Source: an uncultured Verrucomicrobiota bacterium (GTDB taxonomy: Bacteria; Verrucomicrobiota; Verrucomicrobiia; Verrucomicrobiales; Verrucomicrobiaceae). Taken from it: 64,000 bases of DNA. Positions 16,375 to 28,565 of the stretch are shown here, piece by piece; positions within the stretch are counted from its first letter, which is position 1, and the number at the start of each line of letters is the position of its first letter. A model generated the notes under the pieces. That model searched no databases. It worked only from the letters and a program-made list of their open reading frames with translations, and was not told the DNA's origin. The DNA is taken from positions 1 to 64,000 of the forward strand of contig CAINGK010000165.1 in assembly GCA_903848465.1 (NCBI GenBank), read 5' to 3'. The position numbers and the translations under genes were made by a program.

Positions 16375-18186
16375 ATGCACTCGACTGACTGGCTTCAATT
16401 TGCACTCTTCATTGGGCTGCTCGCGCTCATCACCAAACCACTTGGGATCTATCTGACCCAGGTGCTGGATGCGAACGGTAAAACTTGGCTCGATCCCGTG
16501 ATCCGCCCGCTCGAAAGGCTCACCTATTCGCTGATGGGTCTGGACCGCAACAAAGAGCAGGGCTGGAAACAATACACCCTGGCCATGCTACTCTTCAGCC
16601 TGGTGGGCGTCCTGTTCACCTACCTGATCCTGCGCTTCCAGCATCTGCTGCCGTTGAACCCGCAGCACCTGCCGGGCCTCAGCGACCACCTCGCGTTCAA
16701 CACGGCGGTGAGTTTCACCACCAACACCAACTGGCAGAGCTACGGCGGCGAAAGCACGATGAGCTACTTCTCGCAGATGGTCGCGCTGACGATTCATAAC
16801 TTCACCTCGGCGGCGGTCGGCATCTCGATTGCAGCAGCGCTGGTGCGCGGCATCGCGCGTGCGTCAGCGACGACGCTGGGCAATTTTTGGGTCGATCTGG
16901 TGCGCACCACCTACTACCTGCTGCTGCCTTTCTGTTTTGTGTTCGCTCTCTTCCTTGTGTCACAGGGCATTGTGCAGAACTTCAAATCTTACGATACCGC
17001 CAAGCTCGTCGAGCCACAGGCGGTGCAAGTCGCGAAGATGGATGCGAGCAACCAGCCTGTGGTAGATGCTGCTGGCAAGCCGGTGATGGAAGACAAGACC
17101 CTCACTGAACAAGCCATCGTACAAGGCCCCATGGCCTCGCAGGTCGCCATCAAAATGCTCGGCACCAATGGCGGTGGCTATGTGAATGCCAACGCCGCGC
17201 ATCCTTTTGAGAATCCGACGCCACTCTCAAACTTCGTCCAAATGCTCTCGATCTTCGCCATCGGCAGCGCTCTGACCTACTACCTTGGCCGCATGGTCAA
17301 GAACCAGGCGCATGGCTGGGCGGTGTGGGCGGCTATGATGCTGCTCTTTGTGGGCGGGGTGCTCGTGTGCGCTCACTTTGAAGCCGCTGGCAATCCGATC
17401 CATCAAGCGCTCGGTGTCGCCGCTGCAGATGGCAACATGGAAGGCAAGGAGGTGCGCTTTGGCATCTTCAATTCCTCGCTGTTCGCCACCATCACCACGG
17501 CCGCTTCCTGCGGCGCGGTGAATTCGATGCATGACTCCTTCACGGCCATCGGCGGACTTGTGCCGCTGTTCATGATTGAACTGGGCGAAGTCGTCATCGG
17601 TGGCGTCGGCGCGGGGCTTTATGGCATGCTCGTTTTCGTCGTGCTCGCAGTCTTTATCGCCGGACTCATGGTGGGCCGCACGCCGGAGTATCTGGGCAAA
17701 AAGATCCAGGCTTACGATGTGAAGATGGCCATGCTCTCGTTGCTCGTGCTGTGCATGTCCATTCTGGGCTTCACCGCCTGGGCTTGCGTCAGCGACTGGG
17801 GGCTCGCGGGCCTCAATAACGCCGGGCCGCATGGCTTCAGCGAAATGCTCTATGCCTACAGTTCCGCCACCGGCAACAATGGCAGCGCCTTCGCTGGTCT
17901 CACCGCAAACCCTGCCAATGGTGATCCGCACTACAACGTCACGCTTGGCATTGCGATGCTCATCGGCCGCTTCCTCATGATCGTGCCGATCATGGCGCTC
18001 GCCGGATCGCTGGTGCAGAAAAAAGTATCCCCGCCCAGCGCAGGCACCTTCCCGGTCTCGGGTGCCACCTTCACCATCCTGCTCATTGGCACGGTGGTCC
18101 TGATTGGCGCGCTCAATTTCCTTCCTGCTCTCGCGCTCGGCCCCATCGTCGAGCACTTCCTCACGGCCGGCGGCAAACTCTTCTAA
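16375..18186 (+). CDS. kdpA: Potassium-transporting ATPase subunit KdpA
   Basis: Channel-like K+-binding subunit of the KdpFABC ATPase, a member of the superfamily of K+ transporters. At 603 residues it is slightly longer than the Escherichia coli protein (557). Conserved filter-region blocks are present: NTAVSFTTNTNWQSYGGE, LGTNGGGYVNANAAHPFENP, TITTAASCGAVNSMHDSFTA and YSSATGNNGSAFAGL. About ten transmembrane segments. It also has an extra Lys/Asp-rich stretch around residues 205-240 (VAKMDASNQPVVDAAGKPVM). It is followed by kdpB after 34 bases. Confidence 0.97.
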   Translation: MHSTDWLQFALFIGLLALITKPLGIYLTQVLDANGKTWLDPVIRPLERLTYSLMGLDRNKEQGWKQYTLAMLLFSLVGVLFTYLILRFQHLLPLNPQHLPGLSDHLAFNTAVSFTTNTNWQSYGGESTMSYFSQMVALTIHNFTSAAVGISIAAALVRGIARASATTLGNFWVDLVRTTYYLLLPFCFVFALFLVSQGIVQNFKSYDTAKLVEPQAVQVAKMDASNQPVVDAAGKPVMEDKTLTEQAIVQGPMASQVAIKMLGTNGGGYVNANAAHPFENPTPLSNFVQMLSIFAIGSALTYYLGRMVKNQAHGWAVWAAMMLLFVGGVLVCAHFEAAGNPIHQALGVAAADGNMEGKEVRFGIFNSSLFATITTAASCGAVNSMHDSFTAIGGLVPLFMIELGEVVIGGVGAGLYGMLVFVVLAVFIAGLMVGRTPEYLGKKIQAYDVKMAMLSLLVLCMSILGFTAWACVSDWGLAGLNNAGPHGFSEMLYAYSSATGNNGSAFAGLTANPANGDPHYNVTLGIAMLIGRFLMIVPIMALAGSLVQKKVSPPSAGTFPVSGATFTILLIGTVVLIGALNFLPALALGPIVEHFLTAGGKLF

Positions 18187-18220
18187 TTGCTGATTCACAC
18201 CCTTTCCAATTCCAACGCAT

Positions 18221-20242
18221 ATGTCTCACAAAGCTCCAACACTCTTTGACTGGTCCATCGCCGGTCCCGCTGTGGGCGACGCATTTAAAAAGCTCGACCC
18301 GCGCCTCATGGTGAAGAATCCGGTCATGTTCGTGACCTTGATCGGCGCGGTGCTGACCACCGTCGGCATCTTCACTGCCAAGGCCGACCACGGCTTCATC
18401 ATCCAGCTCGCCATCTGGCTGTGGTTCACCGTGCTGTTTGCCAACTTCGCCGAAGCTGTCGCCGAAGGTCGTGGCAAGGCCCAGGCCGCCAGCCTGCGTG
18501 CCGCGCGCAAAGACACGATGGCCCGCCGCCTCAAAAACGGCAAGGAAACCATCGTGCCTGCTCCTGCTCTCGAAAAAGGTGATCTCGTTGTCTGTGAAAC
18601 AGGCGATGTGATACCTGCCGATGGAGAAGTCGTGGAAGGCATCGCCAGTGTGGATGAAGCCGCCATCACGGGTGAATCTGCACCCGTCATCCGCGAAAGC
18701 GGTGGTGACCGCAGCGCCGTCACTGGCGGCACGCGTGTCATCAGCGACCGCATCGTGGTCCAGATTACCTCGGAGAAAGGCAACACCTTCATCGACCGCA
18801 TGATTTCGATGGTTGAAGGCGCGCAACGTCAGAAAACTCCGAACGAAATCGCGCTTACCATCCTGCTTTCAGCGCTGACGTTGATCTTCCTACTGGTGGT
18901 CGTGACGCTGAAGCCCTTCGGTATTTACTCGGCCACAAATTTTTCCACGCCGGTGCTTATCGCGCTGCTGGTGTGTTTGATTCCCACCACCATCGGTGGC
19001 CTGCTCAGCGCCATCGGCATCAGCGGCATCGACCGACTCATCCGTCGCAACGTCATGGCCACCAGCGGTCGTGCGGTGGAAGCTGCGGGCGACATTGATG
19101 TGCTCCTGCTGGACAAAACAGGAACGATCACCATCGGCAACCGCATGGCGTCAGATTTTCGCCCTGCGCCTGGCATCACCGAACAGCAGCTCGCCGACGC
19201 CGCACAGCTTGCCTCCCTGGCCGATGAAACGCCTGAGGGGCGCAGCATCGTCGTGCTCGCCAAAGAGAAGTTCAACATCCGTGGCCGCGAACTGGCCGAG
19301 CCCCATGCCACTTTCATTCCCTTCACGGCCCAGACGCGCATGAGCGGTGTGGATCTCGATGGTCGCAGCATTCGCAAAGGCGCGGCGGATTCGATCAAAA
19401 CTCATATTGAGAACCTCGGCGGTGTTTATCCATCGGAGGTTGCCAAAGTTGTCGAAGCCGCCTCCCGCGCCGGACGCACCCCGCTCGTCGTGTGCGAGGG
19501 CAGCAATGTGCTCGGTGTCGTTGAACTCAAAGACGTCGTCAAAGGCGGCATCAAGGAGCGCTTTGCGCAATTGCGCAAAATGGGCATCCGCACCGTCATG
19601 ATCACCGGCGACAATCCCATGACTGCCGCCGCTATCGCCGCCGAGGCGGGTGTCGATGACTTCATGGCGCAGGCAACGCCCGAGGACAAGCTCAAGCGCA
19701 TCCGCGCCGAGCAGGCCGCCGGACATCTCGTCGCCATGACTGGAGACGGCACCAATGACGCGCCCGCACTTGCCCAGGCCGATGTCGGCGTCGCCATGAA
19801 CACCGGCACGCAGGCCGCTCGCGAGGCTGGCAACATGGTCGATCTGGACAGCAATCCGACGAAGCTCATTGAGATCGTTGAGATCGGCAAACAGCTCCTC
19901 ATGACGCGTGGCTCGCTGACCACGTTCAGCATTGCCAACGACATTGCCAAATACTTCGCCATCATCCCCGCGATGCTCATGGTCACATTCCCGGCGATCA
20001 GCCCGCTCAACATCATGGGCCTAGTCTCGCCGCAGAGCGCCATTCTGAGTGCCATCATCTTCAATGCGCTCATCATCGTCGCCTTGATCCCGCTCGCGCT
20101 GAAAGGCGTGCAATATCGCGCGGTTGGCGCGGTCGCTGTGCTCCAGCGCAATCTGCTCATCTACGGTCTCGGTGGCATCATTGTGCCCTTCATCGGCATC
20201 AAGGCCATCGACCTCATCATCACCACCCTTCACCTCGCCTAA
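18221..20242 (+). CDS. kdpB: Potassium-transporting ATPase subunit KdpB
   Basis: The P-type ATPase catalytic subunit of KdpFABC, 673 residues. All catalytic motifs are visible: TGES (regulatory Ser in this loop), [10 protein letters not shown] (phosphorylated Asp), FTAQTRMSG of the nucleotide domain, [10 protein letters not shown], and [21 protein letters not shown]. The C-terminal membrane part is complete ([41 protein letters not shown]). The TGES serine implies that the usual inhibition by phosphorylation is possible. Four bases separate it from kdpC. Confidence 0.97.
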   Translation: MSHKAPTLFDWSIAGPAVGDAFKKLDPRLMVKNPVMFVTLIGAVLTTVGIFTAKADHGFIIQLAIWLWFTVLFANFAEAVAEGRGKAQAASLRAARKDTMARRLKNGKETIVPAPALEKGDLVVCETGDVIPADGEVVEGIASVDEAAITGESAPVIRESGGDRSAVTGGTRVISDRIVVQITSEKGNTFIDRMISMVEGAQRQKTPNEIALTILLSALTLIFLLVVVTLKPFGIYSATNFSTPVLIALLVCLIPTTIGGLLSAIGISGIDRLIRRNVMATSGRAVEAAGDIDVLLLDKTGTITIGNRMASDFRPAPGITEQQLADAAQLASLADETPEGRSIVVLAKEKFNIRGRELAEPHATFIPFTAQTRMSGVDLDGRSIRKGAADSIKTHIENLGGVYPSEVAKVVEAASRAGRTPLVVCEGSNVLGVVELKDVVKGGIKERFAQLRKMGIRTVMITGDNPMTAAAIAAEAGVDDFMAQATPEDKLKRIRAEQAAGHLVAMTGDGTNDAPALAQADVGVAMNTGTQAAREAGNMVDLDSNPTKLIEIVEIGKQLLMTRGSLTTFSIANDIAKYFAIIPAMLMVTFPAISPLNIMGLVSPQSAILSAIIFNALIIVALIPLALKGVQYRAVGAVAVLQRNLLIYGLGGIIVPFIGIKAIDLIITTLHLA

Positions 20243-20246
20243 TCCT

Positions 20247-20834
20247 ATGAAAGCTCTCTTCACTGACATCCGTGCAGCCGTTGTCGCCACCCTCGTTTTC
20301 GCTGTCGTACTTTGCGGTTTGTATCCGGTGGCTGTCTGGGGTGTTTCCCAGATTGCGTTCAAGCGCAAGGCTGATGGCAGCCTCATCGTGGACAAGGACG
20401 GCACCGTGCGCGGCTCAAGCTTGCTCGGCCAGGTCTTCGCTGGAGAAAAATACTTCCACAGCCGTCCCTCGGCAGCGGGTGCATTCGGCTACGATGGTGC
20501 CAGTTCCGGCGGCAGCAATCTCGGCCCCACCTCGCAGAAGCTGAATGATGCGATCAAGGACCGCATCGCCGCCTACCGCACTACCGAGGGCCTCGCGGCC
20601 ACAGCAGCTGTTCCGGCCGATGCGGTCACTGCGTCCGGCAGCGGCCTCGACCCGCACATCAGTGTGAAGAACGCCGAGTTGCAGGCCGCCCGTGTGGCGA
20701 AGGCCCGCAGCCTCAGCGTCGAGAAGGTCAAAGAACTGATCGCGGCCAGCACCACCAAGCCTGACCTCGGCATTCTCGGCGATGCGGGCGTGAATGTACT
20801 CGAACTGAACCTGGCACTTGATGCGGCCAAGTAA
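20247..20834 (+). CDS. kdpC: Potassium-transporting ATPase subunit KdpC
   Basis: Periplasmic accessory subunit anchored by one N-terminal helix (AAVVATLVFAVVLCGLYPVAVWGV), 195 residues from the ATG at 20247. A longer frame from 20124 overlaps kdpB and is not used. Family blocks: GSSLLGQVFAGEKYFHSRPSA, SSGGSNLGPTSQKL, GSGLDPHISVKNAELQAARVA and the terminal VNVLELNLALD. It completes the KdpFABC complex. Confidence 0.96.
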   Translation: MKALFTDIRAAVVATLVFAVVLCGLYPVAVWGVSQIAFKRKADGSLIVDKDGTVRGSSLLGQVFAGEKYFHSRPSAAGAFGYDGASSGGSNLGPTSQKLNDAIKDRIAAYRTTEGLAATAAVPADAVTASGSGLDPHISVKNAELQAARVAKARSLSVEKVKELIAASTTKPDLGILGDAGVNVLELNLALDAAK

Positions 20835-20846
20835 GCCAGTCTCACA

Positions 20847-20879
20847 GACGGCCTTCGGCGGGAATGCCGGAGCGCCGTC
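20847..20879 (+). promoter_or_regulatory. Stem-loop between kdpC and the kdpC-like gene
   Basis: GACGGC (20847-20852) pairs with GCCGTC (20874-20879), and inside it CGGC (20856-20859) pairs with GCCG (20866-20869). It lies 12 bases after the kdpC stop and 15 bases before the next start. There is no T run, so it may cut or slow transcripts between the ATPase genes and the sensor genes rather than end them. It could also be a dispersed palindrome. Confidence 0.5.
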
Positions 20880-20894
20880 ACAGCATTCAAGCCC

Positions 20895-21275
20895 ATGTCC
20901 ACGGAACGAGCCATCTATGCCAGAGGCGTGCCGCTGCGGGTGTGGGCGGTTTACCTCACCGTGCTGGGCCTGCTGCTGCTCTTCTTTGCGCTGATCGCCC
21001 AGTTCGCGAAAACCAGGCTCGCGCAAAAATATACCGGACCGGAATACTTCAGGATCTGCGAAAAAAGCGATTCAATTCCCTATCCCTGCATTTCTGTGGC
21101 CAACGCCAGGGCGCAGATGGATCGGATTATCCAAGAGCGAAAGCTCGCGCCCGAGGCGGTCGCACAATTCAACCGGCTGATCGAAAACTTGACCGTTCCT
21201 GCTTCAGTGCAGGTGCCGGTCGTTTGCTACGTCAACGCTCTGCAACTGAATCTCGCACTCGACAAGATGCGATAA
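20895..21275 (+). CDS. KdpC-like single-pass periplasmic protein
   Basis: A 126-residue protein with one N-terminal helix (VWAVYLTVLGLLLLFFALIAQFA) and a periplasmic domain. Its second half aligns by eye with the end of the KdpC encoded just upstream: YPCISVANARAQMDRI against DPHISVKNAELQAARV, then RKLAPEAVAQFNRLIE against RSLSVEKVKELIAA, and finally VNALQLNLALDKMR against VNVLELNLALDAAK. The middle of KdpC (FHSRPSA, SGGSNLGPT) is missing and replaced by KYTGPEYFRICEKSDSIPYPC. It appears to be a diverged, shortened kdpC duplicate. Position between kdpC and kdpD suggests a role in sensing or modulating the pump, which is inference. Confidence 0.75.
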   Translation: MSTERAIYARGVPLRVWAVYLTVLGLLLLFFALIAQFAKTRLAQKYTGPEYFRICEKSDSIPYPCISVANARAQMDRIIQERKLAPEAVAQFNRLIENLTVPASVQVPVVCYVNALQLNLALDKMR

Positions 21276-21308
21276 CTCCAGCTCGTACCCCAATTCTCCT
21301 CCAATCCC

Positions 21309-23956
<2,648 letters not shown>

Positions 23957-23960
<4 letters not shown>

Positions 23961-24619
23961 CTGCCCTCATTATTGACGACGAAATCCAGATCCGCCGCCT
24001 GCTGCGCATGGCGCTGGAGTCAAAGGGCTACACGGTGAGGGATGCTGAAACGGGCCAGCTCGGGCTGCAGGACGCCGTCTTCCACAAGCCCGATGTCATT
24101 CTGCTCGATCTAGGTCTGCCTGACATGGACGGGGTTGAGGTGCTGAAGCGATTGCGCGAATGGAGCAGCGTCCCGGTGCTCATCCTGAGTGTGCGTGATC
24201 AGGAGGCCGTGAAACTCGCCGCCTTCGATGCTGGAGCGGACGATTACGTTGCCAAACCCTTCAGCACGGCGGAGCTCATGGCACGGCTTGCGGCCATTCA
24301 GCGGCGCCAGGGAGCGCATGACGCGGCCAATTTACAGATGGGTCCGCTGGTGCTTGACCCCGCGCATCACGAGGCGGCGCTGGACGGCCAGCCGCTCAAA
24401 CTCACGCCCACCGAGTATGCGCTGCTCGCACAGCTCGTGCGTCATGCGGGTAAAATCGTCACCTTGAAGCAACTCCTGCGTGCCGTCTGGGGGCCGCAGG
24501 CTGAGGAACAAAGCCAATACCTGCGCGTGTATGCCAACCACCTGCGCAAGAAGCTGGAAGGCTCAAGCCTGGAGATCAAAAACGAACCGGGGATTGGCTA
24601 CCGGCTGGAGGAGTCTTGA
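23957..24619 (+). CDS. kdpE: Response regulator KdpE
   Basis: OmpR-family DNA-binding response regulator, 220 residues. Receiver domain with acidic pair DDE (7-9), phospho-acceptor D51 (LLDLGLPD) and K100 (VAKPFS). Winged-helix output domain with LTPTEYALLAQLVRHAGKIVTLKQLLRAVWG and YLRVYANHLRKKLE. Phosphorylated by KdpD, it activates kdpFABC. The coupled ATGA start with kdpD fits stoichiometric production. It ends one base from the convergent thioredoxin-protease gene, with no terminator visible between them. Confidence 0.95.
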
Positions 24620-24620
24620 G

Positions 24621-26000
24621 TCATCGTGCGGGTCCTTGTTTGAGCAAGGTCAGCACCACGTTGGCCGGCACGGCTTCGTTGAGGGTCATGAGCGTGGGCG
24701 CGGTAGATTTAGCGGCAGGCTCCGCTGTGCGACTGGTGCCAAACAGCGGGCGAATGCGGGCCACGTGGCCGATGACGTTGGCATACTCGTCGAGAATGGC
24801 GGAGCCACTGCTGCCAGGTGCCCAGTCGGCGCTGACATCCATGCGTTGTAGGAGCGGACTGGATTGAGAGGCGGGAGAATGAAGCCGGTTCACTAGGCCA
24901 GAACTGAAGTGGCCGAGCACATCGCGCGGATCGCTGAAACAGTAGGCGGTGTCGCCTACTTGCACGTCATGGCTCAAGGTCAGCGGCGTGAGATCATTCG
25001 CGGAAACGCGCAGGATGGCGGTGTCTGCGGTCTCGCTGGCGACGATCACAGCGTCGATGTTCATCACCTCGTTCTCGCCTCGGACGACCACGGGAAAGGC
25101 GGCTGCCGGTTTCATCGCGGCTGGCGGTGCGACGACATGGCGCGCTGTGACAACGACATCGGGTGCAATGGCGTAACCTCCCGCCAAATTGGTATGCCAG
25201 CGATTGCACTTCGTACATTGATAGACCCACCCCACTCGCACATGAGCGGCTGCGGCGCGTTTGGCGATCTCACGCCCGCGCAGAGGTGTGCTGGCAGGTG
25301 AGGCCAGTTCTACGCGAGTGGCAACGGGGTGGCTTAATTGAGAGAGAAAGACTTCGGCGGAAATCAGCCTGCCTTCACTGGCCAGCTTTTGCACGCGGGA
25401 CACCAGCGGACTCGGTGGTGTGTTGGGGGGCGCTGTTGGCGCAGGTTCGGCGGCATGCTCCGCAACCATGGGGCTTTCTTTGCCTAGATTCGCCAGGGCA
25501 TGCTGCACAGTGCCGCGCAGAGCTTCGCCGCGCAGACTGGCCGTGCTGGCTACTACTCGCCCGGTGTCACCGTCGATGAGCCAGCAGGAAGGAATGCTGT
25601 GTACACCGTATTGTTTCACGATGCCTCCCTGCCAGCTCCCGCCGTCGCAGATCTGCGGCCAATTGATGTTTTTGGATTTGAGAAACTGGGGCAGACCCGC
25701 AGCACCCTCTTCATTGTCGAGACTGATGCCGAGTACCGTGAATCCTTTGGAGGCAAACTCGTCGTACACACGGGTGAGTCCTGGCAGTTCGTTCAGGCAC
25801 GGTTTGCACCAGGTGGCCCAGAAGTCCAGCATCACCACCTTGCCTTTGTAATCGTCTGGAAAATGCACGGACTTGCCGTCGATGGTTTTGGCTTCAAAGC
25901 GAATAGCAGGCTGGCCGACAACATCTGCCTGCGCCTGGCGCTGCTCTGCCAGAGAGGAGGCAAGGGGCAGCAAACAAAGAAACAGCAGGAAGGACTTCAT
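24621..26000 (-). CDS. Exported thioredoxin-trypsin fusion protein
   Basis: A 459-residue periplasmic protein with signal peptide MKSFLLFLCLLPLASSLA. Residues 28-170 form a TlpA/ResA-like thioredoxin domain with FWATWCKPCLNELP (C65, C68) and the cis-Pro region HSIPSCWLID. After a Pro/Ala linker (180-200) comes a trypsin-like domain with TARHVV (H288), DTAIL (D326) and APGSSGSA (S398), a complete but slightly non-canonical triad region (GSSGS instead of GNSGG). A CxxC pair QCTKCNRWH at about 262-265 could bind metal or form a disulfide. Redox and proteolysis in one chain suggests quality control of disulfide proteins; that is inference. Confidence 0.85.
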   Translation of the reverse strand: MKSFLLFLCLLPLASSLAEQRQAQADVVGQPAIRFEAKTIDGKSVHFPDDYKGKVVMLDFWATWCKPCLNELPGLTRVYDEFASKGFTVLGISLDNEEGAAGLPQFLKSKNINWPQICDGGSWQGGIVKQYGVHSIPSCWLIDGDTGRVVASTASLRGEALRGTVQHALANLGKESPMVAEHAAEPAPTAPPNTPPSPLVSRVQKLASEGRLISAEVFLSQLSHPVATRVELASPASTPLRGREIAKRAAAAHVRVGWVYQCTKCNRWHTNLAGGYAIAPDVVVTARHVVAPPAAMKPAAAFPVVVRGENEVMNIDAVIVASETADTAILRVSANDLTPLTLSHDVQVGDTAYCFSDPRDVLGHFSSGLVNRLHSPASQSSPLLQRMDVSADWAPGSSGSAILDEYANVIGHVARIRPLFGTSRTAEPAAKSTAPTLMTLNEAVPANVVLTLLKQGPAR

Positions 26001-26163
26001 AGCGGTCAGGGTGGCGGGTTGAAAATAGCCTCTGCTTTTTAGCGGAGCCGCCAGGATTAGCCCAGAAGAATTTTTGTGGGGACTGGCAGACGAGATCGGT
26101 GCATTCCAGTCATGCCTGGGTCATGACGGAGCATGAATTCTAGCTTTCCGTCTGGGAACTGCT

Positions 26164-27438
26164 GTGATTAATGACGTGATGCCCTCGTCTCCGACCCTTG
26201 CCGACAGTCCTTCCTCCTTCATGCGCCGTGCCTGGCTGGTCGTGGGGTTATTGTTCCCGGTGGCGCTGCTGAACTACCTGGACCGGCAGATGATCGCCTC
26301 CATGAAGGTGTCCGTGATGGGCGACATTAACGACATTGGCAGTGAGGAGAACTGGGGACACATGCTGGCGTCGTTCAAATGGGTCTATGCCATCTGCAGT
26401 CTTATAGGCGGGTACGTTGCCGACCGATTCAGCCGCAAGCTGACGATTTGCGGGAGCCTGTTCGTGTGGTCACTCATCACCTGGCTCACCGGGCATGTGA
26501 GCAGCTTCAACGAACTGTACTGGGCGCGTACACTCATGGGCGTCAGCGAGGCATTCTACATCCCAGCCGCATTGGCCTTGATCACCGACTATCATACCGG
26601 AGGGACGCGTTCGCGTGCGGTGGGAGTACATCAAATGGGCATTTACTTTGGGCAGATGATCGGTGGCTTCGCCGGCTTCGTGGCGGATGCGCCGGAGCTT
26701 GGCTGGCGCTTCATGTTTGACTTTACCGGACTGGCGGGCGTCCTCTATGCGATTCCGCTGCTGCTTTTGCTGCGTGATGTGCCACGGCAGGTGGACACGC
26801 AGGAGGCGCTGAGTCCGACCGCACGCGGGGGGGCGATTGGTGAGCTGCTGTGCAATCGCAATTTCATCTTGCTCGTGTTCTACTTCACGCTGCCCGCTCT
26901 CGCTGCATGGGTGGTGCGAGATTGGATGCCCGCCATCCTGCAAAAAGCCTTCAACATCAGCCAGGGTAAAGCAGGTGTGTCGGCAGCGCTCTACTGGCAG
27001 GGGGCGGCGCTATTCGCTGCAGTTTTTGGCGGCTGGCTTGCGGACCGCTGGATGCGGCGCAGCGATCGCGGCCGCATCTACGTCAGCGCCATTGGTATGA
27101 TGCTCATCGTTCCCGCCATGTTTGGTGTGGGGAACGCACCTGCATTGAACTCCTTCGGCCTCGCCATCGCCTCGCTGGTTGTGTTTGGCGTCGGCTGGGG
27201 GTTCTTTGACTGCAACAACATGCCGATTCTCAGCCAGATCGTGCGGCCACACATGCGTGCGACCGGCTACGGGCTCATGAATTTCGTCAGCATGATGTGT
27301 GGCGGACTGGCTGACTGGGGTTTCGGCAGGATGCGGGATATGCAAGTACCCCTCAACGTGATCTTCGGCGTCTTTGCCCTGGTATGTGTTTTCTCGCTCT
27401 TCCTCGTGCTGCTGATCCGTCCACGTCCCGGGACGTGA
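26164..27438 (+). CDS. MFS transporter, anion:cation symporter type
   Basis: A 12-helix major facilitator of 424 residues, most like the ACS group (hexuronate and related organic acids). Helix 1 has LLNYLDRQMIASMKV and loop 2-3 has GGYVADRFSRKLT (the DRxxRK motif). Helix 4-5 region ARTLMGVSEAFYIPAALALI. The start may be GTG at 26164 or ATG at 26179. Substrate cannot be read directly; a uronate is a reasonable guess from subfamily and from the PL6 lyase elsewhere in the window. It stands alone between two minus-strand genes. Confidence 0.85.
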   Translation: MINDVMPSSPTLADSPSSFMRRAWLVVGLLFPVALLNYLDRQMIASMKVSVMGDINDIGSEENWGHMLASFKWVYAICSLIGGYVADRFSRKLTICGSLFVWSLITWLTGHVSSFNELYWARTLMGVSEAFYIPAALALITDYHTGGTRSRAVGVHQMGIYFGQMIGGFAGFVADAPELGWRFMFDFTGLAGVLYAIPLLLLLRDVPRQVDTQEALSPTARGGAIGELLCNRNFILLVFYFTLPALAAWVVRDWMPAILQKAFNISQGKAGVSAALYWQGAALFAAVFGGWLADRWMRRSDRGRIYVSAIGMMLIVPAMFGVGNAPALNSFGLAIASLVVFGVGWGFFDCNNMPILSQIVRPHMRATGYGLMNFVSMMCGGLADWGFGRMRDMQVPLNVIFGVFALVCVFSLFLVLLIRPRPGT

Positions 27439-27443
27439 GGCTG

Positions 27444-28565
27444 CTACTGCGGCCTGCCGCCACGGTTCAACTCTTCAAACACTTCGACGAACGCGACGGC
27501 GAGCGCCTGCCAGTCCGCCGCTGTTGTGTCCCAGCCGCTGCTGATGCGTACGACGCGTTTTAGTTCTTCAGCACTGGCGCCGAGTGCTGTCACGACGACG
27601 GAAGAGCCTTCCTTGCCGGAACTGCAAGCCGAACCTGTGGAGATGCTGAAGCCGCGACGCGACAGGCGCGTGAGCCATTTCAGATTGTCATGTTCCGGCA
27701 TGACCATGAGCACGGTGTTCCAGAGTCGTGGTGCGGATTCGCTGATCACCCGCAGCGGGTTGAACCGCGCACGCATCGCTTCGATGAAGGCATCGCGCAG
27801 ATTGCTTTGTGTGTGTTCGGTCTCACTTAAACGCGGTGTGATCGTCTCCAAGGCCGTCACCATGGCCTCAATGGCAGGATAGTTTTCCGTGCCTGCACGC
27901 CGCCCATGTTCCTGCGGACCTCCACGGATGAAGCCGAGGCGTGAATCCTCTTGGGGCAGCACCAGGAAACCGCAGCCTTTGCTCCCGCCAAATTTATGTG
28001 CGCTGCCGGTGATGAAATCGCATTCGCCAAGGTTGGCGGCGTCGAGCTTGCCGAGCCATTGCGCAGCGTCCGTGTGAAACAGTACGCCATGCTCACGGCA
28101 GACCGCAGCCATCTCATGCCAGGGCTGCAAGGCACCGCTTTCGTTGTTCGCCGCCATCACGGAGACGAGGGCGGGACGCTTGGCAGTGATGAGCTGCTGC
28201 AGTTCGTCGGCTGCAACCACGCCGGCTGCATTCACCGGAAGCTCCACCACGTTTCTGCCACGTGCAGCTTCACGCACGCTCGGGTGCTCAATGGCGGAGA
28301 TCACAACGACGGCACCTGCCGGAAGCGAGGCAAACAAGGCGTTGTTCGACTCCGTGGCACCCGAGGTGAACACGATGCGTTCGGCGTCTGCACCGATTAG
28401 CGTGCCCAAGCGTTCACGCGCGGATTCAAGCTGCTGGCTCGCCAGCCCTGCATCGCGATACAGGCTGGAAGGATTGTGCCAGTGCTTCTCGCTGGCCCGC
28501 AGCCAAGCGTCACGTGCGGCGTGGTGCAGCGTCGTGGTGGCGTTGTGGTCAAAGTAGCCGTTCAT
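27444..28565 (-). CDS. Cysteine desulfurase (NifS/IscS type)
   Basis: PLP enzyme that takes sulfur from cysteine as a protein persulfide. 373 residues. The PLP lysine lies in SAHKFGGSKG (K191), the loop HTDAAQ holds the cofactor Asp, and the persulfide cysteine is in STGSACSSGKEG (C314). It overlaps fdhD by 4 bases (ATGA) with no iscU, sufE or iron-sulfur scaffold gene nearby. Desulfurases such as IscS hand sulfur to FdhD, so a dedicated donor role for molybdenum-cofactor sulfuration is likely here. Naming it iscS would over-reach. Confidence 0.93.
   Translation of the reverse strand: MNGYFDHNATTTLHHAARDAWLRASEKHWHNPSSLYRDAGLASQQLESARERLGTLIGADAERIVFTSGATESNNALFASLPAGAVVVISAIEHPSVREAARGRNVVELPVNAAGVVAADELQQLITAKRPALVSVMAANNESGALQPWHEMAAVCREHGVLFHTDAAQWLGKLDAANLGECDFITGSAHKFGGSKGCGFLVLPQEDSRLGFIRGGPQEHGRRAGTENYPAIEAMVTALETITPRLSETEHTQSNLRDAFIEAMRARFNPLRVISESAPRLWNTVLMVMPEHDNLKWLTRLSRRGFSISTGSACSSGKEGSSVVVTALGASAEELKRVVRISSGWDTTAADWQALAVAFVEVFEELNRGGRPQ

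Noticed and set aside
17227..18198. 323-codon minus-strand open frame
   Set aside because: Antisense to kdpA; His/Glu/Asp-rich product with no domain.
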